NCBI GenBank assembly: GCA_947172415.1
Contig: OX359197.1
Location: 5,395,673-5,459,672, forward strand
DNA: 64,000 nucleotides
Source: Chondrosia reniformis
Taxonomy: Eukaryota > Porifera > Demospongiae > Chondrillida > Chondrillidae
Direction of reading: 5' to 3'
The position numbers were made by a program, and so were the translations under genes. The notes beneath the pieces were generated by a model that was not told the DNA's origin, searched no databases, and was given only the letters and a program-made list of their open reading frames with translations. This document shows, one piece after another, positions 27,301-36,529 of this stretch. Positions within the stretch are counted from its first letter, which is position 1; every line of letters starts with the position of its first letter.

Positions 27301-30300
27301 AAGAGGCAGCAGTCGAGAGAGGTGAGACAACAGCCTGGGACTATAGATCAGATCATTACTCTGGTGGTGCAACAGCAACTGAAGGCAGCTCTGCAATGTC
27401 AAGAAAATGATACAATTGGTTCTGAATGTACCCTTAAACCAGGACCAAAGGGAGCGAAGGGAGACATAGGTGTGAGTGGAGGGAAGGGTGACAAGGGAGA
27501 CATGGGGAGGATTGGGTCAACGGGACAGAAAGGGGAGAAGGGACAGCTGGGATATCCTGGCTACAAGGGCTGCAAAGGAGAGGTTGGTGAAACTGGTGTA
27601 AAAGGATTGAAAGGTGACAATGGAGAGCTAGGTCCTCCTGGTACTAGAGGAATGAAGGGAGGCTTTGGAGGTCCTAAGGGAGACATGGGACCACCTGGAC
27701 CTCCAGGTTTACAAGGTGACAGAGGTAGTCCAGGTTATCCAGGGTTCAAAGGTCATAAAGGTGAAATAGGACTAAAGGGAGAAAGGGGTAAATCAGGAAT
27801 TACCTTTACAAGATGGGGCCGCCCTCATTGCCCAAGTGGTACAGCAACATTGTACTCAGGTGCAGCTGCTGGGAGTAGACATAACAGAGGTGGAACAAAT
27901 GACTATTTGTGCCTCCCAAGTACACCAAGTTACTTGTCTTCTAGTATACAAAGTCACTCTCCACTTACAGGGGTTGAATACGAAACTTGGTGGTCATCTG
28001 CATACATTCGAGCTAACTATGACAATATGCCTTGTGCTGTGTGCTATGCTTCAACAAGATCAGCCATGTTCCTCCATCAAGCCAGCTATACGTGTCCCAG
28101 TGGATGGTCTAGAGAGTATTATGGCTATTTGATGAGTGAGGCTATCGATGGCCTTGGGGGCTCTCATAACAGCACAAGATCAACCATTTGTGTGGATAGT
28201 GGCGCTAGGGCTGTCCCCAACACTGGTAAAGGTGGTAATATAGCACTTGCATATATGCTGTCAGTGGAGTGCTCAGGATCACAGCTACCATGCCCACCTT
28301 ATCAAGATGGAAGGATCCTACCTTGTGCCCTGTGCACCAAGTAACTCAGTACCATCTATCACACAAGCATACAAGATAATACATTTTAGGTGACACACAT
28401 ACGTACATACATACTAATATGTAGGTCCATTGAACACATGTAATTCATAAATCAATTTCTGTTCTTAGATAATACTTCATAATCTACGTATAAAATAATT
28501 TGTGGGATCTCTGTTTGTTTGTTCACAAACTCCTCCTTCAGATCGTACACCATTGACCTCAAACTACTCTGATGTACATACTTAGGGATGTCTGTGGAGT
28601 GTCCTAAGTGAGTTAGCGTTATCTTTCCATTCTTTGCTGATTCGACCTTACTTCAATCATTTGCCATATTTGAAGATGCCATTTTTGGTAAGAAAATACG
28701 TATGCAGTTGTCATGGAAATAAGAGTTCACATGTAACTGGTAATTTTTATTCATAATTTGGAAATCTCAGATGGTTAGGGAGTCCTATACGTACATAGTG
28801 TACAGTGCTGCATACAGAACTTGGAGCCAGTGGGGGGGGGGGGGGGGCAAAATAAAATTTTCACAATTTAGGGAGGGGGGCAATGGTATGAGGGTGTCGA
28901 AGCAATGCCCCCCTCTTCTCTATGTAGCCCTGATGTACGTATATACGTACATTTAAATGCCAGGACCTTAAAGTTTGAAATGTTGCTAAAAGAACCCCAT
29001 TATTACAATTTCATTTAGAACAACCTTATTGGTGGCAAGGACCGTGTTATTATATTTACAGGCTGTAGCTCACGACTTTGTTTGCACATGAACTGCTCAA
29101 ACTTCCTCACCTGTGGTGATGTTGAAAGTGACTTTGTCTCGAGGTAGAATAGAGTAGTAACCAATCTGGTCTCTAGCACTGTAGCTTATGGGCAACATTC
29201 CCTCTTCTCTGGGTGACTGGTAGAAGATCTCACCATCATCATTCAAAGGCTGTCGAGGAAAGAGATACATATGTATGTATGTAGATATACGTACATCCAT
29301 GATAAGAATTGTACAATCATACAGTGCATCCATTAGAGGAACCTCTTTCTTTACTAATTAAGGAATTAGTTACATGCAAATTAATATAAGGATTCCTTCT
29401 AATTAGATTAAACTAACATATCTTTTGGATGGTATATCTTTTAACTCTTTTAAGCTTCAAATCATGTAAACAAGTCTCACAAGAATACATACGTAGGTTT
29501 TGTTATGTAATGTACATACGTACATATATACGTACATAGGTATAAATATACGTATATACATATATATACATACATGTAACTTACTTCAATGACCTTCTTT
29601 TGGTTAATGCTCCATCTGATGGACTTACGGATCACTCCATAACACACCTCATCATCAATAATCTATAGTATGTACGTATGCACATACAGTGAATCTCTGA
29701 TAATACGTACGTACAGTATGTAATATGTACATCTTACCCACAGTATATTCCTATACAAAAGAAACATGTTCTCACATACGTATATATAAGTGAAAGAATA
29801 TGTAATAATGGAGGAATAATTTCAGTTAGAAGAACTGTAGATATGACTGGTGCTTACATCATAAGAGACTGTTCCAAATTTGAGCACTTTGATCTGAGTA
29901 GCCACCTGCTTCCCTTGTCTGTTCTGCAGCACAAACTCAACTGATGCGCCAACTATCAGCTGACTCAGTTGGGACTGCTGAATTTCACTGAAGTGGAAGA
30001 ACACCATTTCTGCAATATCAGCTCTCTCAATGAACCCAAATGAGTCCTTCAATGTCTTGACTAGTCCCTAGAAGAATGAATAGGAAAATATAAACTATAA
30101 TACAGTCTACCCGCACCCACTGTAATTAGAGGGTTCACCAAATAATGGAATCTACGTACGTATGTATGTATGTATCTATCACCTGCATTGGTTAACTGTG
30201 GACGGACGGAAGAACAATATTAGCACAGTGGTATGGAACACACAGTTAGTGGCTAGATGATTCCATTAGTTTAATGTCTTCGTGGGCAGAAAAAGGTTTC

Positions 30301-33300
30301 TAAAAGCAATTAAAAATCTTGTAATAAAATTAGGATTCCTTCTAACTGCTTTGAATTATCTTTTAGATGAAACCTCAATCCAACTAAATGAGCAGTTAAA
30401 GACACAGTTTTTGGTCTTTTTCGGTTGAAAGTTTCAACCTCGAGGGTCTTCATCAGTGACCAATAACTTCAGATGCTCAACAAGTTGAAAGATGCTCCAC
30501 CTAAAAAGATAACTGCCTTATGTTGGAGAAATGTTGCACTTGAAGGAACTGAAGCGACACTTCCACTGCATATAGCAGATTTTGAAATGACTGTTCCATC
30601 TCACAGTAAACAAATAAAATGGCTGTTACGCATGACTGGGATTGGAATGCTATACTTCCTACTGCACATCCAACAGAATTATGAAGATATTGGTATTATG
30701 TACGTAAACATGGAGACAAAAACATGCCTCACCTGAATTTTCTTCACTGAAGCTGGCACTTCCAACACAACAGAAATGGCTTGCATTGTATCATTACTAC
30801 ACAAAATTAATATGAATGAATTACTTTGATATAACTTATCAATTAGAATGTACGTACATATGTATGAATACTTACATTTATGTAGATACATATATACATA
30901 TGTAATTATATTTACATATGTACAGGCCAATACATACAGATGTACATACATACGTACATATGTACATATGACAGCATAAGCAAGAAAGTACAATAATTAC
31001 TGTCATATACATACGTATGGCTACAGTGAAAGTTGGCTGTCCATCTATGTCTACCCCTATAATATGGACCATCTACCTGGTTTATATTTATGCATGTACA
31101 TACCTGTTAATTTAGAACAAATACTATGTATGTACGTACGTGGGTGCATAGACTTCCTATTAACAGATTGTAGACAGCTACCTTAGGAGGTATCAGAGAC
31201 TTCCTATTAACAGATTGTAGACAGCTACCTTAGGAGGTGCATAGACTTCCTATTAACAGATTGTAGACAGCTACCTTAGGAGGTATCAGAGACTTCCTAT
31301 TAACAGATTGTAGACAGCTACCTTAGGAGGTATCAGAGACTTCCTATTAACAGATTGTAGACAGCTACCTTAGGAGGTATCAGAGACTTCCTATTAACAG
31401 ATTGTAGACAGCTACCTTAGGAGGTATCAGAGACTTCCTATTAACAGATTGTAGACAGCTACCTTAGGAGGTATCAGAGACTTCCTATTAACAGATTGTA
31501 GACAGCTACCTTAGGAGGTATCAAAGACACTATATCAAGTTTGTGGCATCAGAGGTAGAGACACTGTTTACATTCCAACACAGCACTCCCACACCTGATG
31601 CAATGCACCTTCTTAGAGCACTTTGGCATGTCTTAAAAATAACAATTGAACCTTACATTCCTATTCTATTATATCTGGTCTAATAGGTGAACACATTTAA
31701 GTACATACGTACGTATGTCTATCATGTCCACGGCAACATAGCATGAATGTATGTATGAAGAAAGTCAAAAATTTCCAATTCTTAATAACATAGTGAACTA
31801 CTGTAGATTGACCCTCAATATTCTCCTCCTTGTAATCTCCAACCCCTGTGATATTTTCTATAAGAAAGCCTGACATTTTGAATATTCATCATTTTAGCAA
31901 CCCTACCTGCTTGTGACATGACTCACACTATCTAATAAACCCAAAAGAATAACTTACATATTTATACAAGTGTACATACGTATCATGACTTGAACATTCC
32001 CTCCTATCCTTGACCACTCAAAAGAACAGCAATTTCCTTCAACTCTTAAGTACGCACATGTACGTACAAACATACGTACGTACATATGTACTGTAATTAT
32101 ACATGTGTGCATTATGTACATACACGTATATACGTACGTACATATGTACATATATTCAAAAACAATGATTTCACAACACTGACTAATCTCTATAACATCA
32201 AACCTACATAAGTACAATGTAGGATGGTAAGAATGCCTGCTTGAGTGACACCAGCTATGCATATCTACATGGACCCACTTGAGGGTACAGGGAGGATGTA
32301 CACTGCACACATATTCACTAACATGATATCACTGGAAGCTATTACACAAAGTCTTATGTAGGCTAGGGGACCAAGTTCCTATAAAATGGCAAATATGTAG
32401 TCTGGCATAATAATTTCCAGTGATTATTCAATTACAAACGTATACTGACTGGCCTTTTGTAGCTTCAGTGCTCTGCCAAAGGATTATGCTATTATGCACA
32501 TGTGAAGCTACGTACGTACGTACATATTACATACGTAAATGATGAGATTTGACAGATACAGTGAAGGATAGTGATATACTGGACAGATACGTACGTAGAT
32601 ACGTAACCTCAGTGAAGGATAGTGATACAGATACTGGACAACTGGCTAACAATGCAAGACATTACATATTATTGAGAAAACATGCAAAGAAAAGTTGATT
32701 ATATAGATCTCTATAAGCCTCCATACCTGATATCCCTTGCCAGAATGAAAGACACTTCATCTCCTCTACGAACAACACTGTCGCCTTCTACATCCTCCAT
32801 ACTGTACTGGACAAAGTAACACTCTGAGTTATGCTCATATATGATACGACCAACAGATGGCTGCACAGGAGAGGTGAATACATACGTATGTAGGTATGTA
32901 CACGCAATACAGTACAAAGGTACATATGAGTGATGGATGGATGGATGGATGGATGGATGGATGGATGGATGGATGGATAGGTGGATGGATGGATGGATGG
33001 ATGGATGGATGGATGGATGGATGGATGGATGGATGGATGGATGGATGGATGGATGGATGGATGGATGGATAGGTGGATGGATGGATGGATTGATGGATGG
33101 ATTGATGGATGGATTGATGGATGGATGGATAGGTGGATGGATTAATAGATGAATTAGGATGGATGGATGGATAGGTGGATGGATTAATAGATGAATTAGG
33201 ATTAATGGATGAATTAGGATAGATGGATGGATGGATTGAAGGATGGCTGGATGGATGGTAAATGTAAACACACTGTATACTGACCATATTGTGTCGTTTA

Positions 33301-34428
33301 ATTGCTTCAGAGTCCACTCTACCTCTGGAGCGTTGTTTGCTTAGAGGCTCTAGCGACCTCCTTCTAGAATGGTTGGGGCCCTTGATTGGTGATGGAATGG
33401 CCAAGGGATGAATCTTGTGGGTCCTCAGTTGGTTGGTCTGGTAGTCGTGCAGGACCTCAAGGTTGACCTGCTGCCCCTCCTGCAACTGGGTGGGGTTGCC
33501 TTGGACTTGCGAGAAGTGGAAGGAGAGGATCTTCTCAAAATGAGGCACTCGAACATACCCAATAAAACTGCTTGGCTAGAGATTAAAGAAAGGGACGTAA
33601 AGCGACAAATAATAGTAACAGGCTGCTTTGTACACGTACGTATGTACACACACATACGTATAGATATATTATGCTTTTATGTACGTACGTGCTATACGTA
33701 ACCATGTACTTTTGAAAGCAAAATAAATTGCATACCTGAAATTTCTACAACAGATACCAGTGTGCAAACACGTTTACTAAGTTTGCATATATATATATGC
33801 TTACACAAATGTACGTATAACATGTGTACTATCATTAAAACGTTTTGAGGGAGTGATGAAAGAAATACAAACAAAAATAGCTGCTTATGTAATTATCTCA
33901 TAAACTTTGTTCTGAACCATTTCTAAAGTAAATATAATGGTCTTAAAGGTAATGTATTTACTAAAAAAAATCAGTTCAAATTGTTTTACTGTAATATGTA
34001 CAAAATATAAGTGTTAGGCTCTTAAACCATTCATGGCTTCTATGTATTTTACGTATTAATTTAGTTACAGCTACATATGCAGATTTTCAGCCTCAATTCC
34101 TTATACGGTCAGTAGTATTTGGGGTAGTTATAAATTTGTAAAATCTCACTAGACCCGCAAACTGCAAATCAAATTCCTTGCAAACATTCCCTGTAGCTAT
34201 TGCTAACATACATACATACATACATACATACATACATACATACATACATACATACATACATACATACATACATACATACATACATACATACATACATACA
34301 TACATACATACATACATACATACATACATACATACATACATACATACATACATACATACATACATACATACATACATACATACATACATACATACATACA
34401 TACATACATACATACATACATACATACA

Positions 34429-34523
<95 letters not shown>

Positions 34524-36206
34524 GTTTACACGAGGCTAAGGAATACGTACCAATAGAATAGAATGAGTAAGAAGTGTCATTGCAAGCTTTACAGTTTGAG
34601 TGTCACTTGATAAAGAGCTGGCAGGACAATTGAATACAATGGTGGGCGGGTACATGTTAAGAGTGGGGGATGTGTAATGAAACCTCAAAGATTGAGAAAC
34701 TGGATCCCATAACCAGTGAAATGAGCCAGGACATGCTCAAGTTAAAGGTACGTACGTATATTCAGAAACATTATACAAAATAGTGATACTACTATTTATC
34801 ATCTCAGAAAAAGAAATTTCATTAAAGTTGAATGTTTTGACCAAGAGGTCTTCTTCAGTATGTAACAGATACACCTCATTATTTCATACTTATGCATGTA
34901 CATACGTAATTAGATATGAAAAGATAAGAGGCGTTTGTTGCGTTCATCTTAATCCTCAGGAACACTTATACGTATGTATTCTACTGATTCCAAAAACTGA
35001 ACATTTTGACCCAGAGATTTTACGCTGATGAAGACCTCCGGTCAAAAGGTTTAGTTTGTGAAATCAAAAGAATACGATTGTAGCTGAGGCTCAATAGAAT
35101 ATGTAAATAGATATGTACGTACATGCACATACGTACGTACCTCTAGTCCATGTATAAATCCAGTTTCTCTGATGAGTTGAGGGGTGGGTGGAGTATACCT
35201 TTGGTGGTCAGCTGGTGATAGATGAAAAGGTTGTGGTTGGGATGGTGGGGAACTCAGCCCAGCAGGACTGTAGTACACACCGCCACTGCCAGCGGGAGAA
35301 CCATAGGGAGAGTAGTTTTGCTACAAATGGAGGAGAAACAATCCATCTGTCAGCCCATGTACATGCCCCACCCACATGGAAATGTACAAACATAGCTATA
35401 TGCCCCACCCACATGGAAATGTACAAACATGGCTACATGCCCCACCCACATGGAAAGAAGACAGCAATGGTATAATGTTTGTAGTATCCAGCAAATCAGT
35501 ATGTATATATAAATGCATACATACGTATACCTTGGTATCGATGAAGACTTTTAGGCCGAAATGCTCAATCTTATTATGTTTCTTCAGTTCACTTATCAAT
35601 TATGAACACAGCAATTGTGCTCTATCTTTTTACCTACATTACCTAATGTACCCTCAAGATAGTATAATAGCTGAGTCTACCAATATTGTATGATGTGGAT
35701 GGAGGAAAATGAATTTGAGATCTATATCTGCCGGCAAATAAATTCAAATAGCATGTTAAATACCAACTTGGATGAATGTAAATGTCAAAATCATACACTG
35801 TACAGGCATGTCAACTGTTGAGAATGACAATGTCAGAAATTGAACATACAATTTGCATTCAGCTTCTGACTGTCATGAACTATTATGCCAGGCTCTATCA
35901 TAGTTAGCAGAGTATCAGTTAGATACATTCAAATAAAATACATGGGGGTTATAAAGGTATATGACCAAATTAATGTACCATACAAATTAAGGCATAGCTA
36001 CGAATATGACACATTACATTGCCAGATGTAATAAGACAGCGGCTACGGTTCGCTTAACCGTTAAACTTAGGGAGACCTGGAAAATAAAGGGTTTATCTTA
36101 CTAAACCAATTACAGATACTAAATAAGGCATATATTATAGACAATTATTAAATTATTTAGACTAGTTTAATAATTATCCAAAACCGTAATAACTTACCGA
36201 ATACAT
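9304..36206 (-). CDS. CSDE1: CSDE1/UNR, multi cold-shock-domain RNA-binding protein
   Basis: Coding exons: 36198-36206, 35141-35320, 33285-33575, 32727-32860, 30733-30796, 29858-30067, 29585-29662, 29111-29249, 17591-17676, 14735-14890, 13926-14098, 13444-13642, 12251-12532, 11892-12014, 10823-10930, 9779-9954, 9304-9376. They sum to 826 codons plus stop, close to vertebrate CSDE1 (about 800). Cold-shock domains are marked by [18 protein letters not shown]-type, FGFIERAD with [23 protein letters not shown] and YGFIAY with IFFHKSNL. Between them lie the non-canonical cold-shock-like segments, including VIRPLRS. CSDE1 binds single-stranded purine-rich RNA and controls mRNA translation and stability in the cytoplasm. 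The first exon encodes only Met-Tyr-Ser; the N-terminus is Pro/Ser/Gln-rich. Intron 17677-29110 contains five opposite-strand genes. Confidence 0.93.
11130..11290. mobile_element. Fold-back MITE copy, GACCC..GTCTTCTTCAG family
   Basis: Inverted ends (a 'gatggttcatctt' type sequence and 'aagatgaaccatc') flank a core containing TGACCCTAGGAGTCTTCTTC. It lies in a CSDE1 intron and resembles copies at 12985, 30325, 37895 and 51968. Confidence 0.6.
12985..13265. mobile_element. Fold-back MITE copy, GACCC..GTCTTCTTCAG family
   Basis: Two inverted halves around a short spacer: the left half holds TTTTGACCTAGAGAGTC and the right half GAAGAAGACCCTTTAGGGTC. The outer part resembles the 37895 and 51968 copies (gatgcagttagaataaatcc). 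It lies in the CSDE1 intron 12533-13443. Confidence 0.65.
14930..15105 (-). mobile_element. tRNA-derived SINE, copy 1
   Basis: On the minus strand it has an RNA polymerase III A box (TAGCTCAGTGG) and B box (GGTTCAATTCC) at tRNA spacing, then a non-tRNA tail ending in ACTTGTGGTTTGATTATCAC. The same head and tail occur at 54515-54673, and the tail plus B box at 61795-61897. It lies in the CSDE1 intron 14891-17590. Confidence 0.8.
15903..17283. repeat. 34-bp minisatellite, about 40 units
   Basis: Tandem units of about 34 bases built on GGAGTGGCCTATATGGGAGT followed by GGCTATGTATGTGG, with variants GTAGG/GTGGG and TGACC/TGGCC. The left end has shorter variant units (AAGTGGGGAGTGGCC). Because 34 is not a multiple of 3, it generates long spurious frames in all three phases. 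It lies inside the CSDE1 intron 14891-17590. Confidence 0.95.
18130..19320 (+). CDS. Membrane-anchored short-chain collagen, array copy A
   Basis: Single-exon frame of 396 residues. Order: short cytoplasmic N-terminus, membrane helix at about 8-25, heptad coiled coil ([15 protein letters not shown]), Lys/Thr-rich linker, furin-type site RMKR near 100, a second hydrophobic heptad stretch (about 110-130), about 24 Gly-X-Y triplets with one imperfection (GDFG-GPK), and a C-terminal head with 10 cysteines. The head ([40 protein letters not shown]) is the spongin short-chain collagen domain, related to the NC1 domain of type IV collagen. Start chosen at the ATG after a conserved TTTACAG; an upstream untranslated exon is possible. 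The collagen part is about 57 residues shorter than in copies C and D. Confidence 0.9.
   Translation: MENKDRFFALFSLSITAVVFTSIWLNYSEISYLKGRVTNLEEKLDKCTCLNKVTQLADQEEMKYKTTKPSPTKKHTNYEETQLLEKWKETSRMKRHQPREMRRQLGTIDQFVTLVVQQQLKAALQCQENDTIGSECTLKPGPKGAKGDTGDFGGPKGDMGPPGPPGLQGDRGGPGYPGLKGHKGEKGTFGTKGDIGSKGQIGVQGQKGDTNSGTTYIRWGRDDCPSGTGVAYAGRAAGTRWSSKGGTNEYLCLPNNPRYRTTRTHAYAPLYGVDYRFTSMFSSNPRPQQFENMPCAVCYVSTRSAMFIQQASYECPTGWTIEYEGYLMGEDTIRTRYSPRSTICVDRYAKAVPGTTSHTNPAIAFPISVKCPTSVSELPCSPYINARILSCAVCTR
19597..19760 (+). repeat. Interspersed repeat, CCATCCTTCAACAGTGACCC family
   Basis: Contains GAGCTTCGGATGAGAATAC, CCACTGGGTCACC, CCATCCTTCAACAGTGACCC and GGGAGTTATGCAC. The same segment follows copies C (about 23869) and D (about 26826). 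More diverged relatives lie at about 37505, 39700, 46775 (inverted) and 53805. It was probably an old transposon that was duplicated along with the collagen genes. Confidence 0.6.
20584..21789 (+). CDS. Membrane-anchored short-chain collagen, array copy B
   Basis: Single-exon frame of 401 residues with the same N-terminal anchor, coiled coil, furin-type RMKR site and collagen region as its neighbours. The membrane-proximal half is nearly identical to copies A, C and D, but the 10-cysteine head is clearly divergent ([38 protein letters not shown]). The collagen stretch is short, as in copy A, with an extra GMK triplet and a doubled GDM. I infer the same type II membrane collagen role with a distinct ligand or assembly partner. 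Start taken at the ATG within GAGTCAGTGATGG. Confidence 0.9.
   Translation: MENKDRFFALFSLSITAVVFTSIWLNYTQISYLKGRVTNLEKKLDKCTCLNKVTQLVDQEEMKYKTTKPSPTKNHTNYETQLLEKWKETSRMKRQQPREVRRQLGTIDQIITLVVQQQLKAALQCQENDTIGSECTLKPGPKGAKGDTGMKGDFGGPKGDMGDMGPPGPPGLQGDRGGPGYPGFKGHKGEKGTLGTKGDIGSKGQIGVQGQKGDTNSGTTYIRWGRVSCTGTGPGTVTLHNGKAAGSKLSYRNDETGGTSDYLCLPSRLTYGSSYRYSGSGIYGVEYETWTSSYPQANVDNMPCAACYVPNKSALFIQHGSYLCPSGWTREYYGYMMSEAARHSTFKSTICVDVNAQAVPNTKGNIPIALAHFLGIRCSDSELGCSHSDDNRILSCAVCTK
22208..23584 (+). CDS. Membrane-anchored short-chain collagen, array copy C
   Basis: Single-exon frame of 458 residues. The anchor, coiled coil and RIKR furin-type site match its neighbours. It has the longer collagen region (about 43 triplets), which includes a segment absent from A and B with a cysteine-bearing triplet ([10 protein letters not shown]). 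The head is almost the same as in copies A and D. The cysteine within the triple helix could form interchain disulfides. The 3' flank to about 24590 is a close copy of the 3' flank of copy A. Confidence 0.9.
   Translation: MENKDHFFALFSLSITAVVFTSIWLNYTQISYLKGRVTNLEEKLDKCTCLNKVTQLVDQEEMKYKTTKPSPIKPHTNYEETQLLEEWKETSRIKRQQPRKVRQLGTIDQIITLVVQQQLKAALQCQENDTIGSECTLKPGPKGAKGDTGVSGGKGDKGDMGRIGSTGQKGEKGQLGYPGYKGCKGEVGETGVKGLKGDTGEVGPPGTRGMKGDFGGPKGDMGPPGPPGLQGDRGGPGYPGFKGHKGEKGMFGTKGDIGSKGHKGVQGEKGDTNSGTTYIRWGHDDCPSGTGVAYAGRAAGTKWDSKGGTNEYLCLPNNPRYRTTHTHEYAPLYGVEYRGPIIFSSNPRPQTFENMPCAVCYVSTRSAMFIQQASYECPTGWTREYEGYLMGEDTFSNRLSPRSTICVDRYAKALPGTSRRTKTAITFPISVKCPTSESELPCSPYINARILSCAVCTR
23869..24030 (+). 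repeat. Duplicated copy of the 19597 interspersed repeat
   Basis: Near-identical to 19597-19760, carried downstream of copy C by the tandem duplication. Confidence 0.6.
24625..25025. mobile_element. Insertion absent from other array spacers, related to 53110-53360
   Basis: The segment begins and ends with near-identical GGCTGGTCTGGCATAATATC and GGCTGGTCTGGTGTAATATC sequences, each followed by CTTCCAGTGAATATT. Internal parts (GTCATCCAACTCACCATC, GAAACAGCTGTCTGTGG) recur at 53110-53360. It interrupts sequence that is continuous ahead of copy B, so it inserted after the duplication. A related end fragment lies near 32400. Confidence 0.6.
25172..26557 (+). CDS. Membrane-anchored short-chain collagen, array copy D
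   Basis: Single-exon frame of 461 residues, the longest of the array. It combines the long collagen region of C (with the GCK triplet) and the doubled GDM of B. The head is nearly identical to A. The furin-type site is RIKR. The upstream 100 bases (CATTCTGTGTACTTCAACTT to GTTTACAGAGTTAGTG) are conserved with copies A and B, so the promoter is probably duplicated with the gene. Its 3' flank is truncated at about 26980, where it joins the leader of copy E. Confidence 0.9.
   Translation: MENKDRFFALFSLSITAVVFTSIWLNYTQISYLKGRVTNLEEKLDKCTCLNKVTQLVDQEEMKYKTTKPSPIKPHTNYEETQLLEEWKETSRIKRQQPREVRQLGTIDQIITLVVQQQLKAALQCQENGTIGSECTLKPGPKGEKGDIGVSGGKGDKGDMGRIGSTGQKGEKGQLGYPGYKGCKGEVGETGVKGLKGDTGELGPPGTRGMKGDFGGPKGDMGDMGPPGPPGLQGDRGGPGYPGFKGHKGEKGTLGTKGDIGSKGQIGVQGQKGDTNSGTTYIRWGRDDCPSGTGVAYAGRAAGTKWNSKGGTNEYLCLPNNPRYRTTHTHEYAPLYGVDYRITTMFSSNPRPQQFENMPCAVCYVPTRSAMFIQQASYECPTGWTREYEGYLMGEDAVRTRYSPRSTICVDRYAKAVPGTTSHTNPAIAFPLSVKCPTSESELPCSPYINARILSCAVCTR
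26826..26980 (+). repeat. Duplicated copy of the 19597 interspersed repeat, truncated at the D/E junction
   Basis: Matches 19597 until GTAGGAATGAA, where the sequence switches abruptly to the leader that precedes the collagen start codons. Confidence 0.6.
27022..28344 (+). CDS. Membrane-anchored short-chain collagen, array copy E
   Basis: Single-exon frame of 440 residues. The anchor, coiled coil, RMKR site and long collagen region match C and D up to GHKGE. The last triplets then change to [10 protein letters not shown] and the head differs markedly ([41 protein letters not shown]), while keeping all 10 cysteines. CTC in coiled coil 1 is replaced by CSC. Only about 40 bases of the conserved upstream leader remain, so its promoter may be lost or replaced. 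Confidence 0.9.
   Translation: MENKDRFFALFSLSITAVVFTSIWLNYTQISYLKGRVTNLEEKLDKCSCLNKVTQLVDQEEMKYKTTKPSPTKPHTNYEETQLLEKWKETSRMKRQQSREVRQQPGTIDQIITLVVQQQLKAALQCQENDTIGSECTLKPGPKGAKGDIGVSGGKGDKGDMGRIGSTGQKGEKGQLGYPGYKGCKGEVGETGVKGLKGDNGELGPPGTRGMKGGFGGPKGDMGPPGPPGLQGDRGSPGYPGFKGHKGEIGLKGERGKSGITFTRWGRPHCPSGTATLYSGAAAGSRHNRGGTNDYLCLPSTPSYLSSSIQSHSPLTGVEYETWWSSAYIRANYDNMPCAVCYASTRSAMFLHQASYTCPSGWSREYYGYLMSEAIDGLGGSHNSTRSTICVDSGARAVPNTGKGGNIALAYMLSVECSGSQLPCPPYQDGRILPCALCTK
28805..28932. mobile_element. MITE with GCTGCATA-type ends, G-rich left and C-rich right
   Basis: Left part TGCTGCATACAGAACTTGGA with a long G run, right part CCCCCCTCTTCTCTATGTAG then CCCTG. The copy at 51232-51410 shares both ends and an internal CAATGGTATGAGGGTGT. 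It lies 3' of collagen copy E. Confidence 0.55.
30325..30500. mobile_element. Fold-back MITE copy, GACCC..GTCTTCTTCAG family (diverged)
   Basis: Contains CAACCTCGAGGGTCTTCATC, with 'taggattccttctaactgc' at one end as in the 37895 copy. It lies in the CSDE1 intron 30068-30732. Confidence 0.5.
31144..31527. repeat. 47-bp tandem repeat, about 8 units
   Basis: Units of TATCAGAGACTTCCTATTAA followed by CAGATTGTAGACAGCTACCT and TAGGAGG, nearly identical to one another. Two of the first units have TGCATAG in place of TATCAGAG. It lies in the CSDE1 intron 30797-32726. The high identity indicates recent expansion. Confidence 0.95.
32934..33255. repeat. (GGAT)n microsatellite with variants
   Basis: Long GGAT tetranucleotide array with AGGT, TGAT and AATAGATGAA interruptions towards the right. 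It lies in a CSDE1 intron, ending about 30 bases before exon 33285-33575. It yields spurious Ile-His-Pro-Ser and Met-Asp-Gly-Trp frames. Confidence 0.97.
34207..34521. repeat. (CATA)n microsatellite, about 78 units
   Basis: Almost pure CATA tetranucleotide run of about 315 bases with only a few TATA changes near the right end. It lies in the CSDE1 intron 33576-35140. Confidence 0.98.
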
Positions 36207-36529
36207 TCGTTTGAAGGAAGAAATTTACATGCGACTTTTAAAACTTTGGCAACTTATGGTGATTCCTAAGTAGACAAGAGGGAGAGTAAAGGAAACAGAA
36301 ATAAACTACTACACACAACACGAGACTGGATCAAACCACGTACGTAGAATAAGCGAACAGGTGCGAACGAGCTTACCGTATATTTAAAGAGTTAGAGGTG
36401 GCCAAAGAGTTCTACTTTGTTGGTTCCCCGAGGCTGAGAGTATAGAGCATCCCCATGGAAGGGAAGATTACGTAATGCTTCAACCATAAAAGGGAAATCT
36501 GTTTGTTACTTAGCAACAGCTTAATCAAG
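36207..36529. promoter_or_regulatory. Divergent promoter region CSDE1 / NME5
   Basis: The two start codons face away from each other 323 bases apart with no gene between, so the 5' UTRs and promoters must share this interval. No TATA box at a persuasive distance was seen. Confidence 0.6.

Larger units (their letters stand above)
17677..29110. other. Long CSDE1 intron hosting the nested collagen array
   Basis: The flanking exons 29111-29249 and 17591-17676 join in phase. The joined protein, NITT followed by [12 protein letters not shown], matches the contiguous CSDE1 region, so this 11.4 kb is a single intron. It carries five plus-strand collagen genes plus their duplicated flanks. Confidence 0.88.

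Noticed and set aside
19320-28344. Array copies as processed retrogenes
   Set aside because: Promoter-side and 3' flanks are duplicated together with the genes and no poly(A) tails follow the stops, so tandem DNA duplication explains the array better.
32711-33271. Ile-His-Pro-Ser repeat protein
   Set aside because: Mostly translation of the GGAT microsatellite; only its last part is real, being CSDE1 exon 32727-32860.
34093-34561. MYVC and IHTY repeat frames on both strands
   Set aside because: Pure translation of the CATA microsatellite.
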